Part shown: positions 47,610-55,016 of the stretch, one piece after another | Layout: each line of letters opens with the position of its first letter | Position numbering within the stretch: position 1 is the first letter of the stretch | The notes under the pieces: generated by a model | Seen by the model: the letters and a program-made list of their open reading frames with translations, nothing else | The model's database searches: none | Told to the model about the DNA's origin: nothing | Assembly: GCA_934526065.1 (NCBI GenBank) | Contig: CAKSZX010000001.1 | Span: forward strand, 62,001-126,000 | From: an uncultured Oscillospiraceae bacterium | Lineage (GTDB): Bacteria > Bacillota > Clostridia > Oscillospirales > Ruminococcaceae | DNA length: 64,000 nt | Reading direction: 5' to 3' | Translations under genes and position numbers: made by a program

Positions 47610-50378
47610 ATGTCTTTTATTGATAAACTTTTCGGAAGCTATGAAACAAAAGAGCTTAAAAAGATTGAGCCTATAAAAAATGCTGTTTTAAAACTTGAGG
47701 ACAAGTATCGGGCAATGAGTGAAGATGAACTTAAATCCCAAACCGGTATTTTGAAAGACCGTCTTGCCGCAGGTGAGACATTGGACGATATTTTGCCGGA
47801 CGCATTTGCCGTTTGCCGTGAGGCAGCTTGGCGTGTGCTGGAAATGAAGCACTTCCCGGTGCAGGTTGCCGGCGGTATCGCTTTGCACAGAAATAACATT
47901 GCCGAGATGAAAACAGGCGAGGGCAAAACTTTGGTTGCCACATTGCCGGCTTACTTAAACGCTCTTTCAGGCAAGGGCGTGCATGTTATCACCGTAAACG
48001 AGTACCTTGCCCGCCGTGACAGCCAGTGGATGGGTAAATTGTACAACTATTTGGGTCTTTCAGTAGGGCTTGTGGTACACGGTATGTCCACTGAAGAAAA
48101 GAAAGCCGCTTACAATGCGGATATCACCTACGGTACAAACAACGAGTTCGGTTTTGACTACCTCCGTGACAATATGGCAATCTACCTTGAAAACACCGTT
48201 CAAAGAGGCTTTAATTACGCCATTGTGGACGAGGTTGACTCAATTCTCATTGATGAGGCCAGAACGCCGCTTATCATATCCGGCAAAGGTGAAAAATCAA
48301 CTGATTTGTATAAAATAGCAAACAGTTTTGCCAATACACTTTCATATTTCCGTGTTGCGGAACAGGACAGCAAAGAAGAACTGGACAACATCACACAGGA
48401 TGTTATAGTTGACGAAAAAGCCCGTCAGGCAACACTTACAAAAAACGGCATTGCAAAGGCGGAGCGGTTTTTCCATGTTGAAAACTACGCCGATGCCGAA
48501 AATATGGAATTACAGCACCACATCAGCCAGGCTTTGCAGGCCAACGCAATTATGAAGCGTGATATAGACTATGTGGTTAAGGACGGACAGATTATCATTG
48601 TTGACGAATTTACAGGCCGTCTTATGGAGGGCAGACGCTTTAACCAGGGCTTGCACCAGGCAATCGAGGCAAAAGAGGGGGTTCAGATTCAAAACGAGAG
48701 CAAAACCCTTGCCTCCATCACATTCCAAAACTATTTCAGAATGTACAAAAAGTTGTCCGGTATGACAGGTACCGCCATGAGCGAGGCCAACGAATTTTTG
48801 GAAATTTACGGTTTGTCGGTTGTGGAAATCCCAACAAATAAACCTCTTGCCAGAAAAGATTTAAACGATGTTGTTTACAAAACCGAAAAAGGCAAGTTTA
48901 ATGCGGTTATCGACCGGGCAGTTGAGGCTCACGAAAAAGGCCAGCCGGTTTTGATTGGTACAATCTCAATCGAAAAGAGCGAATATTTGTCAAAGCTTTT
49001 AAAGCGGCGTGGCATAAAACATGAGGTTTTGAATGCCAAGCACCATGAGAAAGAGGCGGAAATCGTAGCTCAGGCAGGCAGATTCGGTGCCGTTACAATC
49101 GCCACAAACATGGCGGGCAGAGGTACCGATATTATCCTTGGCGGTAACGCCGAATTTATGGCTAAAACCGAAATGAGGAAAAAGGGCTACTCCGAGGAAA
49201 TGATAGAAAATGCCACCGCTTACTTTGCCACAGACGATGAGGAAATTTTGGCTGCAAGGGAATTGTTTGCACAGCTTAATTCCAAGTACAAAGCAGAGCT
49301 TGCACCGGAGGCGGAAAAGGTTCGTCGGGCAGGGGGCTTGCTTATTCTCGGCACAGAAAGACACGAATCACGCCGTATAGACAACCAGCTCCGTGGCCGT
49401 GCCGGCAGACAGGGCGACCCGGGTATGACAAGGTTCTATGTATCCTTGGAAGACGATTTGATGAGATTGTTCGGCGGTGAGAGAACCCAGGCACTTATGG
49501 ATAAATTGGGTATGGATGACACCATGCCTATTGAAAATAAGATGATTACAAACAGCATCGAAACTGCTCAAAAGCGTATTGAAGGCAGAAACTTTGATAT
49601 AAGAAAGAACGTTTTGCAGTATGACGATGTTATGAACAAGCAGAGAGAAATCATCTACAAGCAGAGAAACGAAGTTTTGCACAATATAGATGTTTCAAGC
49701 GTTGTACACAATATGCTCACTCAGTCTATTGAGGACAATGTAAATACATTCTGTTCCGCCGAGGACCCTGCCGACTGGAATATCCAAAGCCTTAAAGACA
49801 CCTACCGTGGCTGGGTTTTGGCAGACGGCGACCTTGTTTACACCGACGAGGAACTTAAAAACCTTACAAGAGAAGATCTTATCAAGACAATTACCGATAA
49901 GGCAAATGCCATTGTGGAGCTTAAAGCAAAGATTTTGGGCGAAAACGGCATGCGTGAATTTGAGCGTGTATGTCTTTTGAGAAATGTTGATACCAAATGG
50001 ATGGATCACATTGACGCAATGGAAGAACTTCGCAGGGGTATGGGCTTGCGTGGATACGGCTCTCACGACCCTGTTGCGGCATATCGCACCGAGGGCTTTG
50101 AAATGTTTGACGAAATGGTTGAGGCCATTAAGCAGGACACCGCAAAATCTCTTGTTGCTTTGAAGATAAGAACTTCTGCTGCACCTATCGAAAGACAGCA
50201 GGTTGCAAAGGTTACAGGCACCAGCGGCGGCGGTGAGGAGGAAAGCACCCGCCGTGAGCCTATCAGAGTGGGTAGGAAAATCGGAAGAAACGAGCCTTGC
50301 CCATGCGGAAGCGGCAAAAAGTACAAAAACTGCCACGGTCGCCCCGGGGCAGAACCTCTTGAAATAAAAGTTAAATAA
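47610..50378 (+). CDS. secA: Preprotein translocase ATPase SecA
   Basis: 922 residues, AGAGGAAG before the ATG. SecA drives secretory proteins through SecYEG. Recognised: Walker A in AEMKTGEGKTLVATL, Walker B/DEAD-like in AIVDEVDSILIDEARTPL, the preprotein cross-linking domain after about 220, FAVTIATNMAGRGTDIILGG type motif VTIATNMAGRGTDI, QLRGRAGRQGDPGMTRFYVS (motif VI) and the helical scaffold (KRIEGRNFDIRKNVLQYDDV). The C-terminal zinc finger CPCGSGKKYKNCH is intact. Single-gene unit with its own promoter and terminator; in the same secretion machine as secG (41853). No prfB follows, unlike in many genomes. Confidence 0.97.
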   Translation: MSFIDKLFGSYETKELKKIEPIKNAVLKLEDKYRAMSEDELKSQTGILKDRLAAGETLDDILPDAFAVCREAAWRVLEMKHFPVQVAGGIALHRNNIAEMKTGEGKTLVATLPAYLNALSGKGVHVITVNEYLARRDSQWMGKLYNYLGLSVGLVVHGMSTEEKKAAYNADITYGTNNEFGFDYLRDNMAIYLENTVQRGFNYAIVDEVDSILIDEARTPLIISGKGEKSTDLYKIANSFANTLSYFRVAEQDSKEELDNITQDVIVDEKARQATLTKNGIAKAERFFHVENYADAENMELQHHISQALQANAIMKRDIDYVVKDGQIIIVDEFTGRLMEGRRFNQGLHQAIEAKEGVQIQNESKTLASITFQNYFRMYKKLSGMTGTAMSEANEFLEIYGLSVVEIPTNKPLARKDLNDVVYKTEKGKFNAVIDRAVEAHEKGQPVLIGTISIEKSEYLSKLLKRRGIKHEVLNAKHHEKEAEIVAQAGRFGAVTIATNMAGRGTDIILGGNAEFMAKTEMRKKGYSEEMIENATAYFATDDEEILAARELFAQLNSKYKAELAPEAEKVRRAGGLLILGTERHESRRIDNQLRGRAGRQGDPGMTRFYVSLEDDLMRLFGGERTQALMDKLGMDDTMPIENKMITNSIETAQKRIEGRNFDIRKNVLQYDDVMNKQREIIYKQRNEVLHNIDVSSVVHNMLTQSIEDNVNTFCSAEDPADWNIQSLKDTYRGWVLADGDLVYTDEELKNLTREDLIKTITDKANAIVELKAKILGENGMREFERVCLLRNVDTKWMDHIDAMEELRRGMGLRGYGSHDPVAAYRTEGFEMFDEMVEAIKQDTAKSLVALKIRTSAAPIERQQVAKVTGTSGGGEEESTRREPIRVGRKIGRNEPCPCGSGKKYKNCHGRPGAEPLEIKVK

Positions 50379-50404
50379 TCACAAGAACAAGACAATAAAA
50401 TAAA

Positions 50405-50435
50405 TGGCAAGCTGAAAAAGCTTGTCATTATTTTT
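50405..50435 (+). terminator. Terminator after secA
   Basis: TGGCAAGCT (50405-50413) pairs with AGCTTGTCA (50419-50427), tail TTATTTTT. Confidence 0.85.
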
Positions 50436-50508
50436 GCACCAATCGGTTCTAAAATGAGTTTAAAAGTGAACAAATCATTAAATTTTACAATATTTTAACA
50501 ATATAAGG

Positions 50509-50536
50509 TTGATTTTTTTTGATTATGTGATAGAAT
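50509..50536 (+). promoter_or_regulatory. Promoter of ktrB-ktrA
   Basis: TTGATT (50509-50514), 16-bp spacer, TAGAAT (50531-50536) with an extended TG element just before it. Confidence 0.6.
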
Positions 50537-50579
50537 TGCTGTGAAAAATATTTTTTTACCATTACGGAGATAATTTAAA

Positions 50580-51920
50580 TTGAAAATAAAAAATAAACAT
50601 CTGTCATCGGCACAGATAATCATTTTTGGCTTCGGCGGTCTCATTTTAACGGGTACACTGTTGCTTATGTTGCCGTTTGCCACAACCGCCCCGGGAAGCG
50701 CAAGCTTTGTGGATTGTCTTTTTACGGCGACTTCCGCATCCTGTGTTACGGGGCTCATTGTAGGGGACACTGCAACAACCTGGACTCTTTTCGGAAAAAT
50801 TGTGATTATAACCCTTATACAAATAGGCGGTATGGGGGTTGTCACCATGGCTGTGGCGCTGACAGTGGCATCCGGCCGCAAAATCGGTCTTTCTGCACGC
50901 AGCACAATGCAGGAATCCATATCCGCCCACAATGTAGGCGGAATTGTAAGGCTTACCGGCTTTATAATTAAAACAAGCATTTGTATAGAACTTATAGGAG
51001 CGATTATGCTCGCCCCTTCTTTTATAAAGGAATTCGGAATTTTAAAGGGTGTGGGCTATTCGTTATTTCACTCGATTTCAGCCTTTTGTAACGCCGGCTT
51101 TGACCTTATGGGCGTAAAAGGCAAATACTCGTCCCTGACCTATTTTGTTGGCAACGGCAGCGTCAATTTTACTATCTGTATGCTCATAACCGTCGGCGGA
51201 CTGGGATTTTTGACCTGGGATGACATCAAAAATCACAAGTTTAATTTTAAAAGATACAGATTACAAAGCCAAATTGCCATTGTTACATCGGCGGTATTGG
51301 TAGTGCTTTCGATTTTGTACTTCGGTTTGTTTGAATATTCAAGACCGGAGTGGGCGGATTTTACCTTTAAAGAGAAATTTTGGGCTACAATTTTTACGGC
51401 AATCACACCGAGAACCGCAGGCTTTAACACCACGGACTATAATCTTTTGACCGAATCCGGCAAAATGTTTATGATAGTTTTAATGCTTATAGGCGGTTGT
51501 CCGGGCTCCACTGCCGGCGGTCTTAAAACCGCAACCATAGCGTTGCTGTTTATAAACGCTTTTTCTACCTTTAAGCGCAGCGACAGCGTTACGGCTTTCG
51601 GCAGGAGAATATCCGACGATACCGTAAGAACGGCGGCTACCTTGCTTTTAATGTATATCACATTGTTTTTGACAGGGGCTTTGATAATTTCAAGGGTGGA
51701 AAATATACCGCTGCTTACCTGTATGTTTGAAACTGCCTCTGCCGTGGGTACCGTAGGTCTTACGCTGGGTATCACCCCGGGTTTGGGAACTATATCCAAG
51801 TTAATCTTGACAGCCCTTATGTTTCTTGGCAGAGTGGGGGGACTTACCCTTATTTACGCCACTGTTAAAAATACAAATAATTATGCAAAACTGCCGCTTG
51901 AAAAATTAACGGTAGGTTAA
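50580..51920 (+). CDS. ktrB: Potassium uptake membrane subunit, TrkH/KtrB family
   Basis: 446 residues from a TTG start with CGGAG about 10 bases upstream. TrkH/KtrB proteins have four M1-P-M2 repeats around a K+ pore. Selectivity-filter-like turns appear as TATSASCVTGL, AFCNAGFDLM, AITPRTAGFNT and ETASAVGTVGLT; an intramembrane loop follows GLKTAT. The N-terminal segment AQIIIFGFGGLILTGTLLLM is the first helix. The last part LMFLGRVGGLTLIYA is the family ending. It is paired with the RCK protein 13 bases downstream. KtrAB systems are commonly inhibited by c-di-AMP, whose phosphodiesterase GdpP is also in this window. Na+ or K+ coupling is not readable. Confidence 0.93.
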   Translation: MKIKNKHLSSAQIIIFGFGGLILTGTLLLMLPFATTAPGSASFVDCLFTATSASCVTGLIVGDTATTWTLFGKIVIITLIQIGGMGVVTMAVALTVASGRKIGLSARSTMQESISAHNVGGIVRLTGFIIKTSICIELIGAIMLAPSFIKEFGILKGVGYSLFHSISAFCNAGFDLMGVKGKYSSLTYFVGNGSVNFTICMLITVGGLGFLTWDDIKNHKFNFKRYRLQSQIAIVTSAVLVVLSILYFGLFEYSRPEWADFTFKEKFWATIFTAITPRTAGFNTTDYNLLTESGKMFMIVLMLIGGCPGSTAGGLKTATIALLFINAFSTFKRSDSVTAFGRRISDDTVRTAATLLLMYITLFLTGALIISRVENIPLLTCMFETASAVGTVGLTLGITPGLGTISKLILTALMFLGRVGGLTLIYATVKNTNNYAKLPLEKLTVG

Positions 51921-51933
51921 AGGAGTTAGAAAA

Positions 51934-52581
51934 ATGAAATCTATTTTACTTGTAGGAGCCGGCAGATTCGGCAGACATATAGCTCAAAAATTCAGCGAGA
52001 TGGGTCATGAGGTTATGGTTATAGACTCCGATGAGGAGCGCATAAACAGTATAATGCCCTTTGTCACCAACGCACAGATAGGCGATGCCACAAATGAGGA
52101 TTATTTGCGCACCCTGGGTGTAGCAAATTACGATGTGTGCATTTGTGCCATAGGCAACGACTTCCAAAGCTCCCTTGAAACCACATCTCTTTTAAAAGAG
52201 CTGGGTGCCAAATTAGTGGTATCCCGTGCCACAAGAGATGTCCACGAGAAATTTTTGCTTAGAAACGGCGCAGATAAAGTCGTATACCCTGAAAAGCAGC
52301 TGGGTATTTGGACAGCTATAACATATTCCTCCGAGAGAATTTTTGACTATGTGGATTTGGGAGAAAACTTTTCTATATTCGAGGTTTCCGTTCCAAAGTC
52401 ATGGGTAGGCAAAACGCTTATGGACTTGGATGTGAGAAGAAAATACGGCATAAACGTTATGACAATCCGCCGCAACGGCAAATTGGAACTGGCAAATTCT
52501 CCGGACACGGTATTGGAGGACGGCACAACGATGTATGTTATAGGCGAGACAAAGGCAATTCAAAGGTGCTTTGACATTTGA
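51934..52581 (+). CDS. ktrA: Potassium uptake regulatory subunit, TrkA/KtrA family
   Basis: 215 residues, AAGGAG before the ATG. Cytosolic gating ring protein with an RCK_N Rossmann domain binding NAD(H)/ATP: ILLVGAGRFGRHIAQKFSEM, then VIDSDEERIN, and TNAQIGDATNEDYLRTLGV. The RCK_C domain (about 135-215) is where c-di-AMP binds in Firmicute KtrA homologues; sequence here is ISIFEVSVPKSWVGKTLMDL-like with IFEVSVPKSWVGKTLMDLDV and ends DGTTMYVIGETKAI. Two domains only, the KtrA type rather than the double-RCK TrkA type. Operates with KtrB upstream. c-di-AMP control is inferred from the family. Confidence 0.94.
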   Translation: MKSILLVGAGRFGRHIAQKFSEMGHEVMVIDSDEERINSIMPFVTNAQIGDATNEDYLRTLGVANYDVCICAIGNDFQSSLETTSLLKELGAKLVVSRATRDVHEKFLLRNGADKVVYPEKQLGIWTAITYSSERIFDYVDLGENFSIFEVSVPKSWVGKTLMDLDVRRKYGINVMTIRRNGKLELANSPDTVLEDGTTMYVIGETKAIQRCFDI

Positions 52582-52713
52582 TGTCAGTTATCAATATTTT
52601 ACCATGGTCGAAAAAGGGCGAATAAAATCCCAAAGTGACTAAACAGAACTGATGGTAAAAAAGTGCTGTTAAAAATAAGTTTGCAATCGAATAAAAAACG
52701 GAGGTAATTTACA

Positions 52714-53367
52714 ATGACAGACAAGGAAATTTTGGCAAGAGTTGATCACACTCTGTTAAAAGCCGACGCAAAAAAACGGGATATTGAGAGAATATGCAAA
52801 GAAGCTCTTGAATATCACACTGCGTCAATCTGCATAAATCCATGCTATATTGAATATGCGGTTGGTATTTTGGGGGATAAAATCCCGGTTTGCACGGTTA
52901 TAGGATTTCCTTTAGGGGCAATGACAACTCGGGCAAAGGTGTTTGAAGCAAAGGACGCCGTTGAAAAGGGTGCAAAGGAAGTTGATATGGTTATCAATAT
53001 AGGCAAGGCCAAGGACGGAGATTTTGCTTATATTGAGGACGAAATCAGACAGATTAAACAGGCTGTTGGCGACCATGTGCTTAAAGTTATTATAGAAACC
53101 TGCCTTTTGACGGACGAGGAAAAAATTCGGCTTTGCCACCGGGTTGTAAACGCAGGGGCTGACTTTATAAAAACAAGCACGGGATTTTCAACCGGCGGCG
53201 CAACATTCCACGATGTTGAACTGTTCGCCGAAAATTGCAAAGGCGGCTGTAAAATCAAAGCTGCCGGCGGCATAAGAACAAGGGAAGATATGGAAAAGTT
53301 TATCGCCCTTGGTGCCGACAGATTAGGCACATCTTCGGCTATTAAAATCTTGTACGGAAATAAATAA
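52714..53367 (+). CDS. deoC: Deoxyribose-phosphate aldolase
   Basis: 217 residues, GGAGG before the ATG. Cleaves 2-deoxyribose-5-phosphate to glyceraldehyde-3-phosphate and acetaldehyde in deoxynucleoside breakdown. Class I aldolase with a Schiff-base Lys in GADFIKTSTGFSTGGAT and the helper Lys in LKVIIETCLLTDEEKIRLC. The opening EILARVDHTLLKADAKKRDI and DMVINIGKAKDGDF are standard. It stands alone without other deo genes, 132 bases after ktrA, with no clear promoter in between. Length is typical. Acetaldehyde produced could feed the alcohol dehydrogenase at 20874, though this is only metabolic inference. Confidence 0.95.
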   Translation: MTDKEILARVDHTLLKADAKKRDIERICKEALEYHTASICINPCYIEYAVGILGDKIPVCTVIGFPLGAMTTRAKVFEAKDAVEKGAKEVDMVINIGKAKDGDFAYIEDEIRQIKQAVGDHVLKVIIETCLLTDEEKIRLCHRVVNAGADFIKTSTGFSTGGATFHDVELFAENCKGGCKIKAAGGIRTREDMEKFIALGADRLGTSSAIKILYGNK

Positions 53368-53513
53368 TTTTAATAAAGGGCGGCAGAAATGTCGCTCTTT
53401 ATTTTGCCATTTTATATAGAATTTACAGGGGAATATCAATTTTGATTTGTTATGTCAAAGGGTTTATATCGAATTTTAACAACAAATAAATATACCGCAA
53501 AGACAGCAGTATA

Positions 53514-53569
53514 GCCGCCCTTTGGTAAAGGGAGGTGATTTTTCGCAAGAAAAATCGGAGGGATTGTCA
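53514..53569. repeat. Intergenic repeat type A
   Basis: CCGCCCTTTGGTAAAGGGAG followed by GTGATTTTTCGCAAGAAAAATC and GGAGGGATTGTCA; contains two stem-loops, GATTTTTC/GAAAAATC and CCCTTTGGTAAAGGG. Looks like a short mobile or REP-type intergenic element. Confidence 0.65.
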
Positions 53570-53616
53570 TAAAACGGCTTGATTTAAAATAAATATCGTG
53601 TATAAACAAAATGTTT

Positions 53617-53675
53617 GTCAATCTCTCAGTCAGCTGCCGCTGCCAGCTCTCTTTACCAAAGAGAGCCTGTCTTGC
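53617..53675. repeat. Intergenic repeat type B, copy 1
   Basis: Starts CAATCTCTCAGTCAGCTGCC and ends with the hairpin GCTCTCTTTACCAAAGAGAGC. A second copy is at 53971-54027 and a diverged fragment at 57624-57654. Confidence 0.8.
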
Positions 53676-53731
53676 GATTTGTTTGAGTTGCTGATTTATA
53701 GCGGAAAAACAGTTTAAATAGTTTGAAATGA

Positions 53732-53748
53732 GGCGACCAATGGTCGCC
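53732..53748. repeat. Intergenic repeat type C, copy 1 (palindrome GGCGACCAATGGTCGCC)
   Basis: Perfect-arm palindrome followed by CCTACGG. Reverse orientation relative to copy 2. Confidence 0.7.
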
Positions 53749-53810
53749 CCTACGGTGTATCTGTGATTTATTTTTGTCGGTTACAAGTAAATGTATTTGT
53801 AAATTAGCAT

Positions 53811-53853
53811 TGTAGGGGCGTTCATTGAACGCCTATGCAAACCGTAGGTTTGC
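53811..53853. repeat. Intergenic repeat type C, copy 2, with adjacent hairpin
   Basis: TGTAGGGG leads into GGCGTTCATTGAACGCC (53817-53833), then GCAAACC-GTA-GGTTTGC (53837-53853). Same layout as copy 1 on the other strand. Confidence 0.7.
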
Positions 53854-53858
53854 ACATT

Positions 53859-53915
53859 GACAACCCTCCCGTCGGCCGAGCCGACACCCTCCCTTAACAG
53901 GGAGGGCAAATTTTA
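53859..53915. repeat. Intergenic repeat type D
   Basis: GACAACCCTCCCGTCGGC and GTCGGC-CGA-GCCGAC stem, then CCCTCCC-TTAACA-GGGAGGG. Two stacked hairpins, as in small intergenic elements of gut Clostridia. Confidence 0.7.
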
Positions 53916-53970
53916 CCGCCTGCTTTGATACTGTGTTACAGCATAAAATGAGTTTAGACGATTAGCTTAA

Positions 53971-54027
53971 ACAATCTCTCAGTCAGCTATCGCTGACAGC
54001 TCTCTTTACCAAAGAGAGCTTGTTTTA
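53971..54027. repeat. Intergenic repeat type B, copy 2
   Basis: ACAATCTCTCAGTCAGCTAT with GCTGACAGC and the hairpin GCTCTCTTTACCAAAGAGAGC. Nearly identical to copy 1. The whole stretch 53368-54084 (717 bases) contains repeats and no credible gene. Confidence 0.8.
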
Positions 54028-54084
54028 CTGTTTGTTATACAGAAAAAGGTGACCCTTGGCTAAAAGCGTCACCTTTAAATTCAT

Positions 54085-54300
54085 TTATTCGGGTTTTATT
54101 TTATTCTGTAATGCAATTAAAGAAATAACTGTGGATAGCATGGCAATAACAGTCACTGTAACCTTGCAGGCAGGCATTAAATTGTTGGCTTTTAAAACAT
54201 CGCTTAATCTGCGTGAAACAGTGTAATAACTGACAGATAAACACAGTAATAAAAATATGTTGTATCGTATTGATGTACTCGGTTTATTCGTATCTGTCAC
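54085..54300 (-). CDS. Small hypothetical membrane protein
   Basis: 71 residues from a GTG start at 54300 on the minus strand, 12 bases after the stop of the other small gene. Two hydrophobic segments, about 14-27 (YNIFLLLCLSVSYYTVS) and about 45-65 (VTVTVIAMLSTVISLIAL), with a short polar loop containing SRRLSDVLKANNLMPAC between. AAAAGG lies about 11 bases before the GTG. It does not match any family I recognise. The tandem arrangement with a second small membrane gene and the neighbouring repeats suggest an accessory locus such as a holin-like, toxin-like or immunity pair; none of these is supported by a motif. Confidence 0.55.
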   Translation of the reverse strand: MTDTNKPSTSIRYNIFLLLCLSVSYYTVSRRLSDVLKANNLMPACKVTVTVIAMLSTVISLIALQNKIKPE

Positions 54301-54312
54301 CTGCTAAGCCTT

Positions 54313-54603
54313 TTATTTTTTTGATAAATTTACAATATATTCTACAACAGCGTTTAAACCGCCGCCTACCATACATATTGACACTACCGATGATATTTTT
54401 GAAAATACCGATATTTTTGAAATAAATTCAGCAGATACCCCGCCGCTGTTGGCAATTTGCCATGAAAATATAGAAATTAAAACAACTAAAACCGTTAAAA
54501 CAAAATAACACAAATAAAATGTAAAAGTTTTGTTTTTCTTATAGATTGTTGATATAACTTCGAATATTATTAGCGATAAAATTACTGTTTTACCGTCTAT
54601 CAT
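54313..54603 (-). CDS. Small hypothetical membrane protein
   Basis: 96 residues. ATG 54603 is used because AAAGGGG lies 8 bases upstream; the frame continues to a TTG at 54609. Hydrophobic segments at about 5-18 (TVILSLIIFEVIST), 25-50 (FTFYLCYFVLTVLVVLISIF) and 67-90 (KISSVVSICMVGGGLNAVVE), so two or three membrane helices. The C-terminus is basic (NLSKK). No recognised family. First gene of a two-gene minus-strand unit. AT-rich and with a codon pattern different from the core genes, in keeping with an acquired or lineage-specific gene. Confidence 0.6.
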   Translation of the reverse strand: MIDGKTVILSLIIFEVISTIYKKNKTFTFYLCYFVLTVLVVLISIFSWQIANSGGVSAEFISKISVFSKISSVVSICMVGGGLNAVVEYIVNLSKK

Positions 54604-54609
54604 AAACAA

Positions 54610-54905
54610 TTCCCCTTTTTATTGGATACACCATTGCAATAATATAGTACAGTTGTTTTATATTTTTGTCAATGTTACCTAATTGTTGAATAATTATAGA
54701 AATAATTTAGTTGTTTTCCTTTTTTGAAATTTGGGTCGGTGAGTTCCGGTATCGCTCTGCCGCCGATTTTCCAAATATAAAACGGTGCAACGGTGAAGTT
54801 CGGCATCTCCTAAGGGGTGAATTATATCCGCCGTTTTTTCCTCTTGACTGCAAAGGTAAAGGATTTATTTGAAATACCCTGTTTACAACATTCTTTCGCA
54901 AATTT
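54610..54905. other. Intergenic block with repeat-like GC-rich segment
   Basis: 54610-54710 is AT-rich upstream DNA of the small membrane pair. 54720-54860 is distinctly more GC-rich, with a direct AACGGTGCAACGGTG duplication and a CGCCG/CGGCG character. A 64-codon frame crosses it on the minus strand but has no ribosome site and low-complexity translation, so it is treated as a repeat or remnant. Confidence 0.35.
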
Positions 54906-54939
54906 TTTAAGATATTATATTATATTTTACCGAAATTTG

Positions 54940-54968
54940 TTGACAACAAATAGCGGTTAGTATATACT
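54940..54968 (+). promoter_or_regulatory. Promoter of feoAB
   Basis: TTGACA (54940-54945), 17-bp spacer, TATACT (54963-54968), a strong sigma-A promoter whose -10 lies inside an iron-box-like palindrome. Confidence 0.85.
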
Positions 54969-54995
54969 AACTTGTGTAGAATTAGTATAAACTAA
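54956..54995. promoter_or_regulatory. Two DtxR/IdeR-type operators in front of feoAB
   Basis: GTTAGTATATACTAAC (54956-54971) is a perfect palindrome; TTAGTATAAACTAA (54982-54995) is a near copy, with centres 25 bp apart. The first covers the -10, the second the start region. The pattern fits a metal-dependent DtxR-family repressor, so the unit should be off when iron is plentiful. Confidence 0.75.
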
Positions 54996-55016
54996 CATAC
55001 TGTGGGAGGTATGGTT

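Noticed and set aside
53368..54084. CRISPR array
   Set aside because: The repeats are palindromic, of four different kinds and unevenly spaced; there is no regular repeat-spacer pattern and no cas gene.
54707..54901. 64-codon minus-strand frame upstream of feoAB
   Set aside because: No ribosome site, unlikely composition (Arg, Ser and Pro rich) and location in a repeat-like block.
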